The translations under genes and the position numbers were made by a program. A stretch of DNA of 33,173 nucleotides, taken from positions 1 to 33,173 of the forward strand of contig JALVRO010000203.1 in assembly GCA_027031265.1 (NCBI GenBank). The letters run 5' to 3'. Origin of the DNA: Bacteroidales bacterium (lineage in GTDB: Bacteria > Bacteroidota > Bacteroidia > Bacteroidales > S143-33). The notes under the pieces are model-generated. The model made no database searches. It had not been told where the DNA came from and worked only from the letters and a program-made list of their open reading frames with translations. Shown here one piece after another: positions 1 through 8,210 of the stretch (positions are counted from its first letter, which is position 1; each line of letters starts with the position of its first letter).

Positions 1-524
1 TGTCAGTACTCCATGGTCACGAGCAAAAGACGTTAATTTCTTAACAGGGAAAATAACTCCTGTGGGTGAAAAAATGTGACTGATGAAAATCACCTTAGTC
101 TGCCGGGAAATAGCCTCAAATATAGGTTCTCAAAAGCCTGGGGCATCTGCACAGTATGGATATGATAGCCTTTCTGCCCTGAATAATATTGCCACACTTT
201 GACACAAGCCCCATACTCCCAATCTGTTATAATAACCTGGTCACCTTTTCCCAGTGGTAGGGAGTGTGCTACCGTGTTAGCACCAAAGGTGCTATTCTCT
301 ATGAATGCCAGATTATTAGGATCTGTACCGACAAAAGAGGCAAGCCTGTCTCTCACCTTTCCCAATTCTTCTACCCAACGCCAGATGTTAAACACAACAG
401 GGTCTTTCTCAACTTCCTGTTGCCAGTGCTGAAGAGCTTTCATTACAGGTCTGGGCACAGCGCCAAAAGAGCCATGATTCAAAAACACTATCTCGTCTGC
501 TAACAAGAATTCATCTTTAATCAT
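1..524 (-). pseudogene. class V aminotransferase (isopenicillin N epimerase-like), 5' part, frameshifted
   Basis: The 144-residue ORF starting at 524 begins like PLP-dependent class V aminotransferases of the isopenicillin N epimerase/cysteine desulfurase-like group: FLNHGSFGAVP near the N-terminus, then FVGTDPNNLAFIENSTFGAN and GDQVIITDWEYGA. It stops at 90-92. In another minus-strand frame, bases 120 down to 1 continue the same family without a stop (FEAISRQTKVIFISHIFSP, then TGVIFPVKKL). The two halves join near 118-130, so one coding sequence is interrupted by a frameshift. By comparison with the family's usual spacing, a few residues also seem to be missing at the junction (inference). 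The PLP lysine and the rest of the gene lie beyond the window. It may be a true pseudogene or an assembly/sequencing error; the sequence alone cannot decide. No Shine-Dalgarno sequence is evident. Confidence 0.75.
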
Positions 525-639
525 AATAACAATTTTTTAGAATTCAAGACATCAAGTTACTACTATTGTGATAAATGTTAAAATTATTGATTTATTTTAG
601 ATTTTTATTTAATTTTTAAAAACAAAAACTTATTGTGCT

Positions 640-861
640 ATGAAAAAGAATGTTGGAACACTTGATCGTATAATCCGTGTAATTATAGCTATTGTGTTTG
701 GTTATTTATATTTTGCCAAAATCATTACAGGTGCCTGGGGCATTGTTTTGCTTATGCTGGGATTGATTTTTCTCTTTACAGCTATTGTAGGACACTGTGC
801 CTTGTATGTACCCTTTGGCATTAGTACCTGCACGAAAAAAGACCGAGACAAAAAAGAATAA
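640..861 (+). CDS. DUF2892 (YgaP-like transmembrane) small inner-membrane protein
   Basis: A 73-residue protein that begins MKKNVGTLDRIIRVIIAIV and ends with GHCALYVPFGISTC. This is the pattern of the DUF2892 / YgaP transmembrane-domain family: a short N-terminal segment with the N-x-G-x-x-D-R-x-x-R motif, two hydrophobic helices (about residues 11-28 and 33-50) and a Cys-containing cytosolic tail. It is predicted to be an integral inner-membrane protein. In other proteins this domain is fused to rhodanese modules, but here it stands alone, which is common. The biochemical role of the stand-alone form is unknown. The gene is monocistronic, with a terminator directly downstream. Confidence 0.85.
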   Translation: MKKNVGTLDRIIRVIIAIVFGYLYFAKIITGAWGIVLLMLGLIFLFTAIVGHCALYVPFGISTCTKKDRDKKE

Positions 862-880
862 ATGATTTTCCTCTACATGT

Positions 881-914
881 ATAGCTCGCCAGACTTTGGG
901 CGGGCTATTTTTTT
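881..914 (+). terminator. intrinsic terminator after the DUF2892 gene
   Basis: A 10-bp stem, ATAGCTCGCC with GGCGGGCTAT (one T-G wobble), has an 8-nt loop and is followed by a T run. It lies 20 nt after the stop codon. The rest of 862-1060 is AT-rich, with no gene or clear promoter seen. Confidence 0.85.
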
Positions 915-1060
915 ATCTTTAAAACTGCACTGCACCTTACCAAAAAATAATATAGTAGAAAATCATCCCTTAAATTGAATAGTTCATCAAAAGCATTTAA
1001 TAATTAGTCGATTATTAACATAAAAAAGGATAAATTATAACAATTCATTAAAATTTCGTT

Positions 1061-4000
1061 ATGATGAAAGCAATTAGACCTTTTGTGGCGCTTCTTATTC
1101 TACTACCACTATTCGCCTACGGCCAGCAGGTTTATAATCCTGATTTTATTGCTAATGAAGGGACTGTACCAGGTGACCATTTTGGGCAAAGTGTAGCAGT
1201 CTATGGAGACTATGCAGTCATTGGTATGCCTGACTACGATAATGGTAAAGGTAGGGCTTTTGTATACAAATTTGAAAATGGTAACTGGGACAGGGTAGCG
1301 ATATTACAACCAAGCGTAGAACAAATAAATTCTAAATTCGGATTTTCTGTGTCAATCAGTCAGAATTATATAGCAGTAGGTGCGCCTTATTACAATAATG
1401 GCTCAAATGCAAAAGTAGGAGCCGTCTTTGTTTATTACTCTTCCGATGGCAACTGGTCTGGCATGCTTACGGCTTCAGCTCTTTATCCTTATTTTCAAGA
1501 AGATAGAGAATATTTCGGCTACAGTCTTTCTATTACTACAATTCTTGTCATAGGCGCTCCGGGTAAAGAAAATGGCAAAGGTGCTGTTTATATTTACAAT
1601 CCTATTAGTGGCAACAATTGGGATTTCTTAGCACTTCTCACGAATGATACAGGGCAACAAGGTGATAGCCTCGGTACTAGTGTTGATGTGTGGCTAGCAA
1701 ATACAATCATCACTGGTGCTCCCGGCGTAAACTCTGGTACTGGAGCAGCATATATTTATCAAATCTCAGGATCGTGGACATCAACAGGAACTCCAAGTGC
1801 ACAGCTAGTCCCGGGGAAAATAAATACCGGGGACCACTTCGGAGTGTCTGTCGCCATTGATAGCTTTGCTGTGGTTGGGGCAGATAAAGGTGATGCCTCG
1901 GGAGAAAACGAGGGAATGGCCTATGTTTTCGAAAGACCTGAAACGGGTTGGCTGGGTCAGATCAATGAAAGCTTCGTGCTATATGCTAATAACTATTCCG
2001 GCACAAATCAAAGTTTAGCTTTCGGTCGTAGTGTGGATATCTATGAGGCTAAAATTATTGCCGGTGCACCGGGCGAGAATAATGGTACAGGTGCTGTTTA
2101 TCTCTTTACGCCTCCATATAATAATATCACAATTTCCGAAAAAGCTATTTTCAAAAACAATGAAAATAATGGTCATTTTGGTCAAAGCGTGGCTTTTGGA
2201 CAAAAACAAATTATTGTTGGCGCACCAATTACTAACAATATTGGTCTAGCTTATCTCTTCATTGGTCCATACAAAATATTTGACCCCTCTAGCCTGTCAG
2301 ACCTGTGTGGTAATGATACAATATCAATGAATGCTTATGGCGTGCTTGTCAGCCAGTATCAATGGTTTTACAAAAAACAATCTGAAACCGACTTTACACA
2401 AACTACCGATAATTCCAATTTCTCCGGCTCTGGCACACAGAGGCTTACCATTGCCCTGGACCACACATTCCAGAATTGTAATATTTTCTGTCATTTGATT
2501 AATTACTATAGCGGAACAAACACCGGAGTCAACACAGATACAGCTGTCATTGGACTGGAAACTACGCCACCTACAATCACAGTGAACAATACCTATCATC
2601 ATTATTACCTGAACAATGGAGGTGTCGCAAAACTACACTTTAGTGATTACGCAACTGTCAGTGATAATTGCGATATTGCCGACACAGTGTTTCTCATCGG
2701 CTTGAATCCAAGGATAAAAATAGATTATGCAACGTGCGATGACCTGAATAAAATTAAAAAATTCTGGCTATCTGCTACTGATGTATCTGGCAACAGTACA
2801 CATACAATGGATCAGTATAGCTATGAAGCTCACGACACAATCAGTCCCACCTTTGATGTCTCAGAAGACGAGCTTTACCTAGACAATAATGGACATGCCA
2901 GTCTGAATCCAGATGCTATCATACGTAATGTACATGATAATTGTGGAGTTACTGATACTATTTTTAGCCAAAGTGAATTTACCTGTCAAGACATAGGCGA
3001 TGACACCATAACCGTCACAGTCACAGACCTTGCGGGTAATTATGTGAGTAAAAAAACAATTATTCATGTCAACGACTATGTCTGGCCAACGCTCACACTC
3101 AAATCAGGCACAGTGGACGTATATCTTGATTCAAATGGAATAGCAGTTCCATACCCACTCATTGACACAGCTTATGACAATTGCACTATTGTGGACACTT
3201 TAGCCGATACCCTGACCTGCATGGCGCTTAACAAAACCGTCACTGTTAACATTACAGTTAAAGATGAATTTGGGCTAGAGACTAAAAAACAAGCAACTGT
3301 TCATGTAAAAGATACTATAAAGCCTTATATAAAAACCCGTAGTGTAAATATCTACCTTGATTCCACTGGCGTAGACACACTGCATCCATACATGGTTATC
3401 GACTCACTGTGGGATAACTGCACAGTCGTAGACACATTTTTTGGCTCTCATGAACAAATAATAGTGAATTGTGGGACAACTAATGGTACTCATGTTGGAA
3501 TGCTTAACGCCGTTGATGATGCAGGGAACCAGACTTCTTCCGTATTCTTTTACTTCACGTATGACACACTCAAACCCATCCTGACCTGCCCACAGGATCA
3601 AGGAAAGCAAGTAGATGCTTCGGGCTTTTACACTGTAACAGACTCTACACTGGACGCCTCTGCTTATGACAACTGCGGTATAAAACGTCTATTTAACCGC
3701 ATCAATGACAGCACTACTCTGAAAGATTATGCTTTTGCTCCGGGAGATTATGAAATCGTCTGGATAGCTGAAGACCCAAGTGGCAACAGGGATAGCTGCT
3801 CATTTCACCTGATAGTCACAGGTAATTCCACAGGGATTCATTCTGTTGAAAGAGATGTTAAAATTTACCCCAATCCTGCTAAAAATGCATTATTCATTGT
3901 ATTCAACGAGCCAGCAATGGGACAAATAACTGTTTTCGACGACCTGGGTAGGGAGGTTTATTCAAAGAAATTCAATTCCAGCAAAATACGTCTAAATATT

Positions 4001-4081
4001 AACGACTATCCACAAGGCCTTTACACACTAAAAATTAAGCTACCAGACAAAACCCTACAACGTAAATTCATCAAGCAATAA
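1061..4081 (+). CDS. secreted FG-GAP beta-propeller / HYR-domain protein with T9SS type A sorting tail
   Basis: A 1006-residue exported protein. An N-terminal signal peptide (MMKAIRPFVALLILLPLFAYG) precedes seven FG-GAP repeats at about residues 37-400, each with an F-G-x-S-V start and a GAP-type hairpin (for example IAGAPGENNGTGAVYLF). Seven copies fit one seven-bladed propeller. An Ig-like segment with Cys follows (about 405-500), then five HYR-like modules (about 503-920) with recurring DNC and D-x-x-GN motifs. The end is a type IX secretion type A tail (VKIYPNPAKNALFI ... GLYTLKIKL). The protein should cross the outer membrane by T9SS and be anchored or released at the surface. Adhesion or ligand binding is a guess from the domains. 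Two Met codons are adjacent at the start; either is possible. Confidence 0.88.
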   Translation: MMKAIRPFVALLILLPLFAYGQQVYNPDFIANEGTVPGDHFGQSVAVYGDYAVIGMPDYDNGKGRAFVYKFENGNWDRVAILQPSVEQINSKFGFSVSISQNYIAVGAPYYNNGSNAKVGAVFVYYSSDGNWSGMLTASALYPYFQEDREYFGYSLSITTILVIGAPGKENGKGAVYIYNPISGNNWDFLALLTNDTGQQGDSLGTSVDVWLANTIITGAPGVNSGTGAAYIYQISGSWTSTGTPSAQLVPGKINTGDHFGVSVAIDSFAVVGADKGDASGENEGMAYVFERPETGWLGQINESFVLYANNYSGTNQSLAFGRSVDIYEAKIIAGAPGENNGTGAVYLFTPPYNNITISEKAIFKNNENNGHFGQSVAFGQKQIIVGAPITNNIGLAYLFIGPYKIFDPSSLSDLCGNDTISMNAYGVLVSQYQWFYKKQSETDFTQTTDNSNFSGSGTQRLTIALDHTFQNCNIFCHLINYYSGTNTGVNTDTAVIGLETTPPTITVNNTYHHYYLNNGGVAKLHFSDYATVSDNCDIADTVFLIGLNPRIKIDYATCDDLNKIKKFWLSATDVSGNSTHTMDQYSYEAHDTISPTFDVSEDELYLDNNGHASLNPDAIIRNVHDNCGVTDTIFSQSEFTCQDIGDDTITVTVTDLAGNYVSKKTIIHVNDYVWPTLTLKSGTVDVYLDSNGIAVPYPLIDTAYDNCTIVDTLADTLTCMALNKTVTVNITVKDEFGLETKKQATVHVKDTIKPYIKTRSVNIYLDSTGVDTLHPYMVIDSLWDNCTVVDTFFGSHEQIIVNCGTTNGTHVGMLNAVDDAGNQTSSVFFYFTYDTLKPILTCPQDQGKQVDASGFYTVTDSTLDASAYDNCGIKRLFNRINDSTTLKDYAFAPGDYEIVWIAEDPSGNRDSCSFHLIVTGNSTGIHSVERDVKIYPNPAKNALFIVFNEPAMGQITVFDDLGREVYSKKFNSSKIRLNINDYPQGLYTLKIKLPDKTLQRKFIKQ

Positions 4082-4100
4082 ACAGTGGACAAAATTCTGA

Positions 4101-4133
4101 TGAAAAAGGAGGCGAAATTCGCCTCCTTTTTCA
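4101..4133 (+). terminator. intrinsic terminator after the T9SS protein gene
   Basis: A perfect 15-bp stem, TGAAAAAGGAGGCGA / TCGCCTCCTTTTTCA, has a 3-nt loop and lies 20 nt after the stop. Because the arms carry A and T runs it can work in both directions. The following cupin gene starts only 22 nt later, so its promoter must overlap or immediately follow this hairpin, or it depends on read-through. Confidence 0.85.
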
Positions 4134-4154
4134 TATCTTTAAAAGAAAAAAATC

Positions 4155-4508
4155 ATGAAGGAAAAAGTCACACATCTGTCCCACGTCCCACAGGAAAAAG
4201 TTGAAATGGAAGGCGTCAGAGACGCATACATCCAATGGCTTATTAGCGACAAAGACGGTGCTCCAAACTTTGCAATGCGCCGTTTTATAGTCAAGGCAGG
4301 AGGCTACACACCTTTCCACCATCACCCTTATGAGCATGAAGTACTTATCCTATCGGGCAAAGGTCAGGTCATAATTGGCAATAATGCTTATGACGTGCAC
4401 AGTGGCTCCGTCGTTTTCGTTCCACCGGATGTTATGCACCAGTTCCGCAACAGTGGCAATGGCGACCTGGAGTTTATTTGCGTAATACCTAATCTGCCTA
4501 AGAAATAA
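4155..4508 (+). CDS. single-domain cupin protein
   Basis: A 117-residue small cupin. The first cupin motif is seen as G-G-Y-T-P-F-H-H-H-x-Y-E-H-E-V, with the usual metal-binding His pair and Glu. The second motif is G-S-V-V-F-V-P-P-D-V-M-H-Q-F, with the last metal-binding His. The length fits one beta-barrel without extra domains. Such proteins range from isomerases and dioxygenases to sugar or small-molecule binders, so no substrate can be assigned. It follows the T9SS gene on the same strand but beyond a strong terminator and probably has its own promoter. It converges with the aromatic amino acid operon. Confidence 0.85.
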   Translation: MKEKVTHLSHVPQEKVEMEGVRDAYIQWLISDKDGAPNFAMRRFIVKAGGYTPFHHHPYEHEVLILSGKGQVIIGNNAYDVHSGSVVFVPPDVMHQFRNSGNGDLEFICVIPNLPKK

Positions 4509-4604
4509 AGACTGCGGAATTGTCCAAAAACAAAAAAACTTGGTTGCGGGCTTACACAGGAGTTCTTCCAGACTAACAACCTCTGCGCACGTACTTAAAG
4601 CACG

Positions 4605-4623
4605 CACAACATACATCAATAGC
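4605..4623. repeat. direct repeat copy 1
   Basis: CACAACATACATCAATAGC occurs here and again at 4668-4686 (start-to-start 63 bp), both inside the inverted-repeat-bounded element. Confidence 0.9.
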
Positions 4624-4667
4624 AGGCGTATAGAAACTGCCCTGACGAACAACCACTACACGATACC

Positions 4668-4686
4668 CACAACATACATCAATAGC
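4668..4686. repeat. direct repeat copy 2
   Basis: This is the second exact copy of the 19-nt repeat. Its last bases form the start of the 12-bp hairpin 4682-4710 (ATAGCGGG-GTGC / GCAC-A-CCCGCTAT). Confidence 0.9.
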
Positions 4687-4898
4687 GGGGTGCTAACGCA
4701 CACCCGCTATGATTATGCAGTCTCCTGAGCCCGCAATTAGTCAAGAATATTGCAGACAGAACGAGCTATACTCCTGCCTGTCTAAAAAAGTACACTTGTC
4801 TTCAAAGTCTTATCTCCATTGAAAGGTCAAATCTTGTCAATGACGAAGATAAACACAACTGGTTTAACAAATTCCCCGTCGACGGACCACCTCCTACC

Positions 4899-6032
4899 TC
4901 AGGCTTTTTCCTTTGTGGCATGCTCTGCCTTGCGCTCTTTGTTCATTATAAGAGTCTGCTGACCAATGGATTCCTGGTGTATTAGTTTAAAAAGCTTTTC
5001 CACGAATGAGCTGGAAAAGCCTTTTTCCCCTGCTACCTGTTGTGCCCGCAGAATAATCTGCTGCCAGCGTTTCTCCTGGAATATGGTCATATTGTATCTT
5101 TTTTTCAGCTCGCCAATACGTCTAACAACATTCATACGGTCCGAGAGTATCTCCATAAGCAGACTATCAAAAACATCAATCTGTGCCCGCAGCTTTACCA
5201 GTTCTTCTTCCAGAAGACGGTCTTGTGCTTGCGCTTTTCTAAGTTGCAGATTTGACAAAAGTTCCATGAGTTGATCTGGGGTTATTTGCTGGTGGGCATC
5301 ACTCCAGGCCTGCTCTGGTGTGATGTGAGCCTCAATCATTAGTCCATCAAAGCTAAGATCCATTGCCTTTTGCGCAACACTCTGGAGCAGGTCACGGCGT
5401 CCTGCAATATGGCTCGGGTCATTAATGAGCATGATGTTAGGCAACTGGGCTTTAAGGTCCAATGCAATTTGCCAGTTTGGTTCATTACGATATATTGATT
5501 GACCATAAGTAGAAAAACCACGGTGTATAGCGGCTATGCGTCTTATTCCTGCATTATAGATACGCTCTATTGCGCCTATCCACAGGTCTAAGTCTGGGTT
5601 TATAGGATTTTTTATCATAACAGGTAAATCCACACCTTGTAGTGCGTCGGCTATTTCCTGCATAAGAAAAGGATTGGCTGTCGTACGCGCACCTATCCAC
5701 AATATGTCAATGCCATATTTCAGTGCTTCATACACATGGCGGGCCGAGGCCACTTCTGTTGTAGTCATCATACCTGTCTCTTGCTTGACACGTCTGAGCC
5801 ATGGCAAACCCCTCTCGCCAACACCGCTAAAGGTATTAGGCCGTGTGCGTGGCTTCCATATACCAGCACGAAAGATTTTTATACCCCGGCCAGAGAGAAG
5901 ATGCGCAGTAGAGAGGACCTGCTCCTCTGTCTCAGCGCTACACGGACCGGCTATTATGATTGGCCGCTCTCCCAGATCCATGTCCCACTGCTTCATTGGG
6001 AGGATATCCAGATTATTATTCTTTCCATTCAT
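4899..6032 (-). CDS. aroF: bifunctional DAHP synthase (type I-beta) / chorismate mutase
   Basis: A 377-residue fusion that catalyses the first shikimate-pathway step (PEP + erythrose 4-phosphate to DAHP) and the first Phe/Tyr branch step (chorismate to prephenate). Residues 20-265 are a DAHP synthase of the KDO8P-synthase-like I-beta class: PIIIAGPCSAE, FRAGIWKPRTRPNTF, MIKNPINPD, INDPSHIAGRR and GLMIEAHITPE. Residues about 275-355 are an AroQ chorismate mutase (LRAQIDVFD, then SDRMNVVRRIGELKKR, then HQESIGQQ). In the helix-2 motif QEKRW stands where E. coli AroQ has acidic residues. A C-terminal mutase is known from Bacteroidota such as Porphyromonas, where prephenate binding to the mutase inhibits the synthase. 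The N-terminus overlaps the end of tyrA by 17 bp, so translation is probably coupled. It is the last gene of the operon. Confidence 0.93.
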   Translation of the reverse strand: MNGKNNNLDILPMKQWDMDLGERPIIIAGPCSAETEEQVLSTAHLLSGRGIKIFRAGIWKPRTRPNTFSGVGERGLPWLRRVKQETGMMTTTEVASARHVYEALKYGIDILWIGARTTANPFLMQEIADALQGVDLPVMIKNPINPDLDLWIGAIERIYNAGIRRIAAIHRGFSTYGQSIYRNEPNWQIALDLKAQLPNIMLINDPSHIAGRRDLLQSVAQKAMDLSFDGLMIEAHITPEQAWSDAHQQITPDQLMELLSNLQLRKAQAQDRLLEEELVKLRAQIDVFDSLLMEILSDRMNVVRRIGELKKRYNMTIFQEKRWQQIILRAQQVAGEKGFSSSFVEKLFKLIHQESIGQQTLIMNKERKAEHATKEKA

Positions 6033-6921
6033 GGCTCAATGTTTTTGTTGTTAAAATGTTTGGTTGTGTGATGTTTAATATTTCGTAAATCATGTTTGCC
6101 CTGTGAATGAGAATGTTAAGGTCTTTTTTATTACCGCTGGCTATTGCCTGACGAAAAGCCAGCATGTTGTCGATATAAGCATCCAGCACATCAAGCATAT
6201 TATCTCTATTCTGTAAAAAGATTGGTGTCCACATGCTTGCAGCGCTATTGGCAAGTCGGACTGTGGAGCGGAATCCACCGCCTGCCATATCCAGAATATT
6301 ATTCTCGTCCTGTTCCTTATCCAGTACTGTCAGGGCAAGGACAAATGAACTAATATGCGATATATGTGACACATAGGCAGCATGGAGGTCATGAGAATCG
6401 CTGTCAATGTAAGAAATATTCATGCCTATAGCCCTATAAATTTCCTTTACAAAGCTCAGGGCGTCTCTATCAGTGTCCTGTGCATCTACGACCAGAACTT
6501 TTTTGCCTGTAAAAAGTCCAATCATTGCAGCCTTTGGTCCTGAGTATTCTGTGCCTGCCATAGGATGTGTGGCCACAAACCTTTTGCGACGGGGATGGTT
6601 TTTTATTGCTTTTATCAGAGTCACTTTGGTAGAACCCACATCTATAACAACTTGATTGTCTACCATGTCTAATACTTCTAAAGCCAGCTGTGGCAGGGCA
6701 TCAACAGGCACAGACAATACAATCAGATCGCTATCCCTGACACCTCTGTCCAGACTCACTGCCTCGTCTACCAGACCTAATTCCAGCGCTTTGCGCAGGT
6801 TCTGCGGATCTTTATCAATACCATAAACTTTTTTTATACCGAGCCGGTGCTTAAACTCCAATGCCAGGGAACCGCCAATAAGGCCTACACCCACAATGGC
6901 AACAGTTAGATTAGTGTTCAT
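6016..6921 (-). CDS. tyrA: prephenate dehydrogenase
   Basis: A 301-residue cytosolic enzyme of the TyrA family that oxidatively decarboxylates prephenate to 4-hydroxyphenylpyruvate with NAD(P), committing carbon to tyrosine. The N-terminal Rossmann fold has GVGLIGGS (residues about 11-18), with an Asp (VYGIDKD) at the end of the second strand, suggesting NAD preference. The catalytic region shows THPMAGTEYSGP, and the helical C-terminal half has HDLHAAYVSHISHISSF. No ACT domain is present, so Tyr feedback on this enzyme is not evident. The start overlaps the aminotransferase stop by 11 bp and the end overlaps the DAHP synthase start by 17 bp. The product of the neighbouring chorismate mutase is this enzyme's substrate. 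Confidence 0.93.
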   Translation of the reverse strand: MNTNLTVAIVGVGLIGGSLALEFKHRLGIKKVYGIDKDPQNLRKALELGLVDEAVSLDRGVRDSDLIVLSVPVDALPQLALEVLDMVDNQVVIDVGSTKVTLIKAIKNHPRRKRFVATHPMAGTEYSGPKAAMIGLFTGKKVLVVDAQDTDRDALSFVKEIYRAIGMNISYIDSDSHDLHAAYVSHISHISSFVLALTVLDKEQDENNILDMAGGGFRSTVRLANSAASMWTPIFLQNRDNMLDVLDAYIDNMLAFRQAIASGNKKDLNILIHRANMIYEILNITQPNILTTKTLSHEWKE

Positions 6922-8095
6922 ATTGAATTTGTTTTTTATGTTGATGGTTAATTATTCTCTTCAAAGCAGTCAACAGGTTCGTTGTACCTGCAGCCAAAGA
7001 CAAACGCACATACTTATGTCCATTTTGACCAAAGATTGCACCCGGAGTAATGAATATGTCATACCTGCTTAGCACATAATCAGAAAACTCATAAGAGTCT
7101 TTAAATCCCTGTGGAATAAGCGCCCACAGGAACATACCGACCTGTCCTTGTTGTGCACTGCATTGCAGTTTTTCCAGTATCTTTAACCCCACAGAATGAC
7201 GTTTCTGGTAAATCATGTTTATTCTCTCATACCAGCTATCTCCTACTTGAAGTGCTTTAGCTGCTGCATGCTGTAGAGGCAGAAACATGCCTGAGTCAAC
7301 ATTACTCTTAACCCTGACAATAGCATCTATATATTCCTGGTGCCCCAGTACAACACCTATTCTCCATCCAGCCATATTATGTGACTTACTCAGAGAGTTA
7401 AGTTCAAGCGCCACTTCCCTTGCTCCTGGTATGGACAACAGGCTCAGAGGCTCGGCACACAGAATAAAGCTATAAGGATTGTCATTAACCAGAAGAATAT
7501 TATGCTCGCCCGCCCATTGTACCAGACGCGAAAACAACTCTCTGTTCGCACGCACACCTGTAGGCATGTGAGGATAATTAAGCCATATTAGTTTTACATT
7601 CCTCAGATCCATACTCTCCAGCTCATCAAGGTCAGGAAGCCAGCCGTTTTGTGGTAAAAGATTATAAGTCTGGGCTTTAGCTCCCAGCATACGGGCCACT
7701 GCTGCGTAGGCAGGATATCCCGGATCCGGTACAAGAACCGTCTCCCCAGGATTGACAAAAGCCATTGTTATATAAAAAATTCCTTGTTTTGAGCCCATCA
7801 TAGGCAAGACCTCTGTCTCCCAGTCCAGCCTGACTCTGAAAAGCCTGTCATACCACTGGGCAAAAGCCTGGCGCAATTCATTCAGCCCCTTATATGGCTG
7901 GTAGCCGTGTGAATTTTTGTCCTCTACCAGCGACTGAACTACAGTAATAGCAGATTCAGGCGGAGGCAGGTCAGGATTTCCAATACCCAGATTAACAATT
8001 TCCCTTCCCTGGGCCTGTAGCTGGCGAATCTGACGTAGCTTTGTTGAGAAATAGTACTCACGTATTAGAAATAATCTTTCTGCTGGTGCTATCAT
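6911..8095 (-). CDS. class I/II PLP aminotransferase of the aromatic operon (aromatic or prephenate aminotransferase)
   Basis: A 394-residue fold-type I aminotransferase resembling LL-diaminopimelate/aspartate aminotransferases. Visible motifs are LGIGNPDLPPP near the N-terminus, the PLP-contacting LNYPHMPTG, the Schiff-base lysine in LNSLSKSHNMAGWRIG and the C-terminal Arg in YVRLSLA. First position in an overlapping operon with tyrA and DAHP synthase-mutase suggests it transaminates phenylpyruvate, hydroxyphenylpyruvate or prephenate; the exact substrate is inferred. In Bacteroides-type operons a similar gene sits beside prephenate dehydratase, but no pheA is present in this window. The ATG at 8095 is 28 nt after the U tract of the second attenuator, and no strong Shine-Dalgarno is seen. 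Confidence 0.87.
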   Translation of the reverse strand: MIAPAERLFLIREYYFSTKLRQIRQLQAQGREIVNLGIGNPDLPPPESAITVVQSLVEDKNSHGYQPYKGLNELRQAFAQWYDRLFRVRLDWETEVLPMMGSKQGIFYITMAFVNPGETVLVPDPGYPAYAAVARMLGAKAQTYNLLPQNGWLPDLDELESMDLRNVKLIWLNYPHMPTGVRANRELFSRLVQWAGEHNILLVNDNPYSFILCAEPLSLLSIPGAREVALELNSLSKSHNMAGWRIGVVLGHQEYIDAIVRVKSNVDSGMFLPLQHAAAKALQVGDSWYERINMIYQKRHSVGLKILEKLQCSAQQGQVGMFLWALIPQGFKDSYEFSDYVLSRYDIFITPGAIFGQNGHKYVRLSLAAGTTNLLTALKRIINHQHKKQIQYEH

Positions 8096-8123
8096 AACTT
8101 TGAGTTTAAAAATTTGTGTAAAA

Positions 8124-8163
8124 CAAAAAGCCCTGGATAGAAAAAATCTACCCAGGGCTTTTT
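8124..8163 (-). terminator. attenuator 2 intrinsic terminator
   Basis: On the minus strand GCCCTGGGTAGA pairs with TCTATCCAGGGC (12 bp, one G-U wobble, 5-nt loop), extended by A-U pairs, and is followed by TTTTTG. It stands directly before the first gene of the aromatic operon, so it would end the transcript before any enzyme is made unless it is prevented from forming. Its 5' arm (8157-8147) is also complementary to the end of leader peptide 2. Confidence 0.9.
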
Positions 8164-8210
8164 TGCTGTTGTCAAAATAATACTATAACAGCTCACCTAC
8201 CCCGGGTAGA
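8147..8210 (-). promoter_or_regulatory. attenuator 2 antiterminator
   Basis: TCTACCCGGGG (8210-8200, the Ser-Thr-Arg-Gly codons of leader peptide 2) is complementary over 11 bp, with one G-U wobble, to CCCTGGGTAGA (8157-8147), which is the 5' arm of the terminator. The two pairings exclude each other. The upstream half can also fold locally (CTACC/GGTAG inside ACAGCT/AGCTGT), giving a third state that would favour termination. A ribosome stalled on the Phe/Tyr block would leave this segment free; a ribosome reaching the stop at 8195-8193 would cover it. Confidence 0.75.

Larger units (their letters stand above)
4544..4736 (-). ncRNA. inverted-repeat-bounded structured element (candidate small RNA or miniature element)
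   Basis: The 390-nt gap between two convergent genes holds a 193-nt unit closed by long complementary ends. On the minus strand TTGCGGGCT then CAGGAG at the 5' end pair with CTCCTG and AGCCCGCAA at the 3' end (15 bp, one 4-nt bulge). The 3' end is followed on the minus strand by CCAAG and a long T run, as in an intrinsic terminator. Inside is a 12-bp hairpin (4682-4710, one bulged base, loop of 4) and two identical 19-nt direct repeats. No tRNA T-arm, tmRNA, SRP RNA or RNase P signature was found. It could be a terminated small RNA from the 3' region of the aromatic operon, or a MITE-like insertion; no target-site duplication is visible. The rest of the gap (4737-4898) shows nothing recognisable. 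Confidence 0.35.

Noticed and set aside
4544-4736. tmRNA, 6S RNA or tRNA-like identity for the structured element (the minus-strand end reads GCCCGCAACCA)
   Set aside because: There is no T-arm, no tag-coding ORF and no 6S-like central bubble; the terminal CCA is probably chance.
5674-6071. 126- and 111-codon plus-strand ORFs over the DAHP synthase N-terminus
   Set aside because: They are antisense shadows of a well-supported enzyme, with no promoter or family match.
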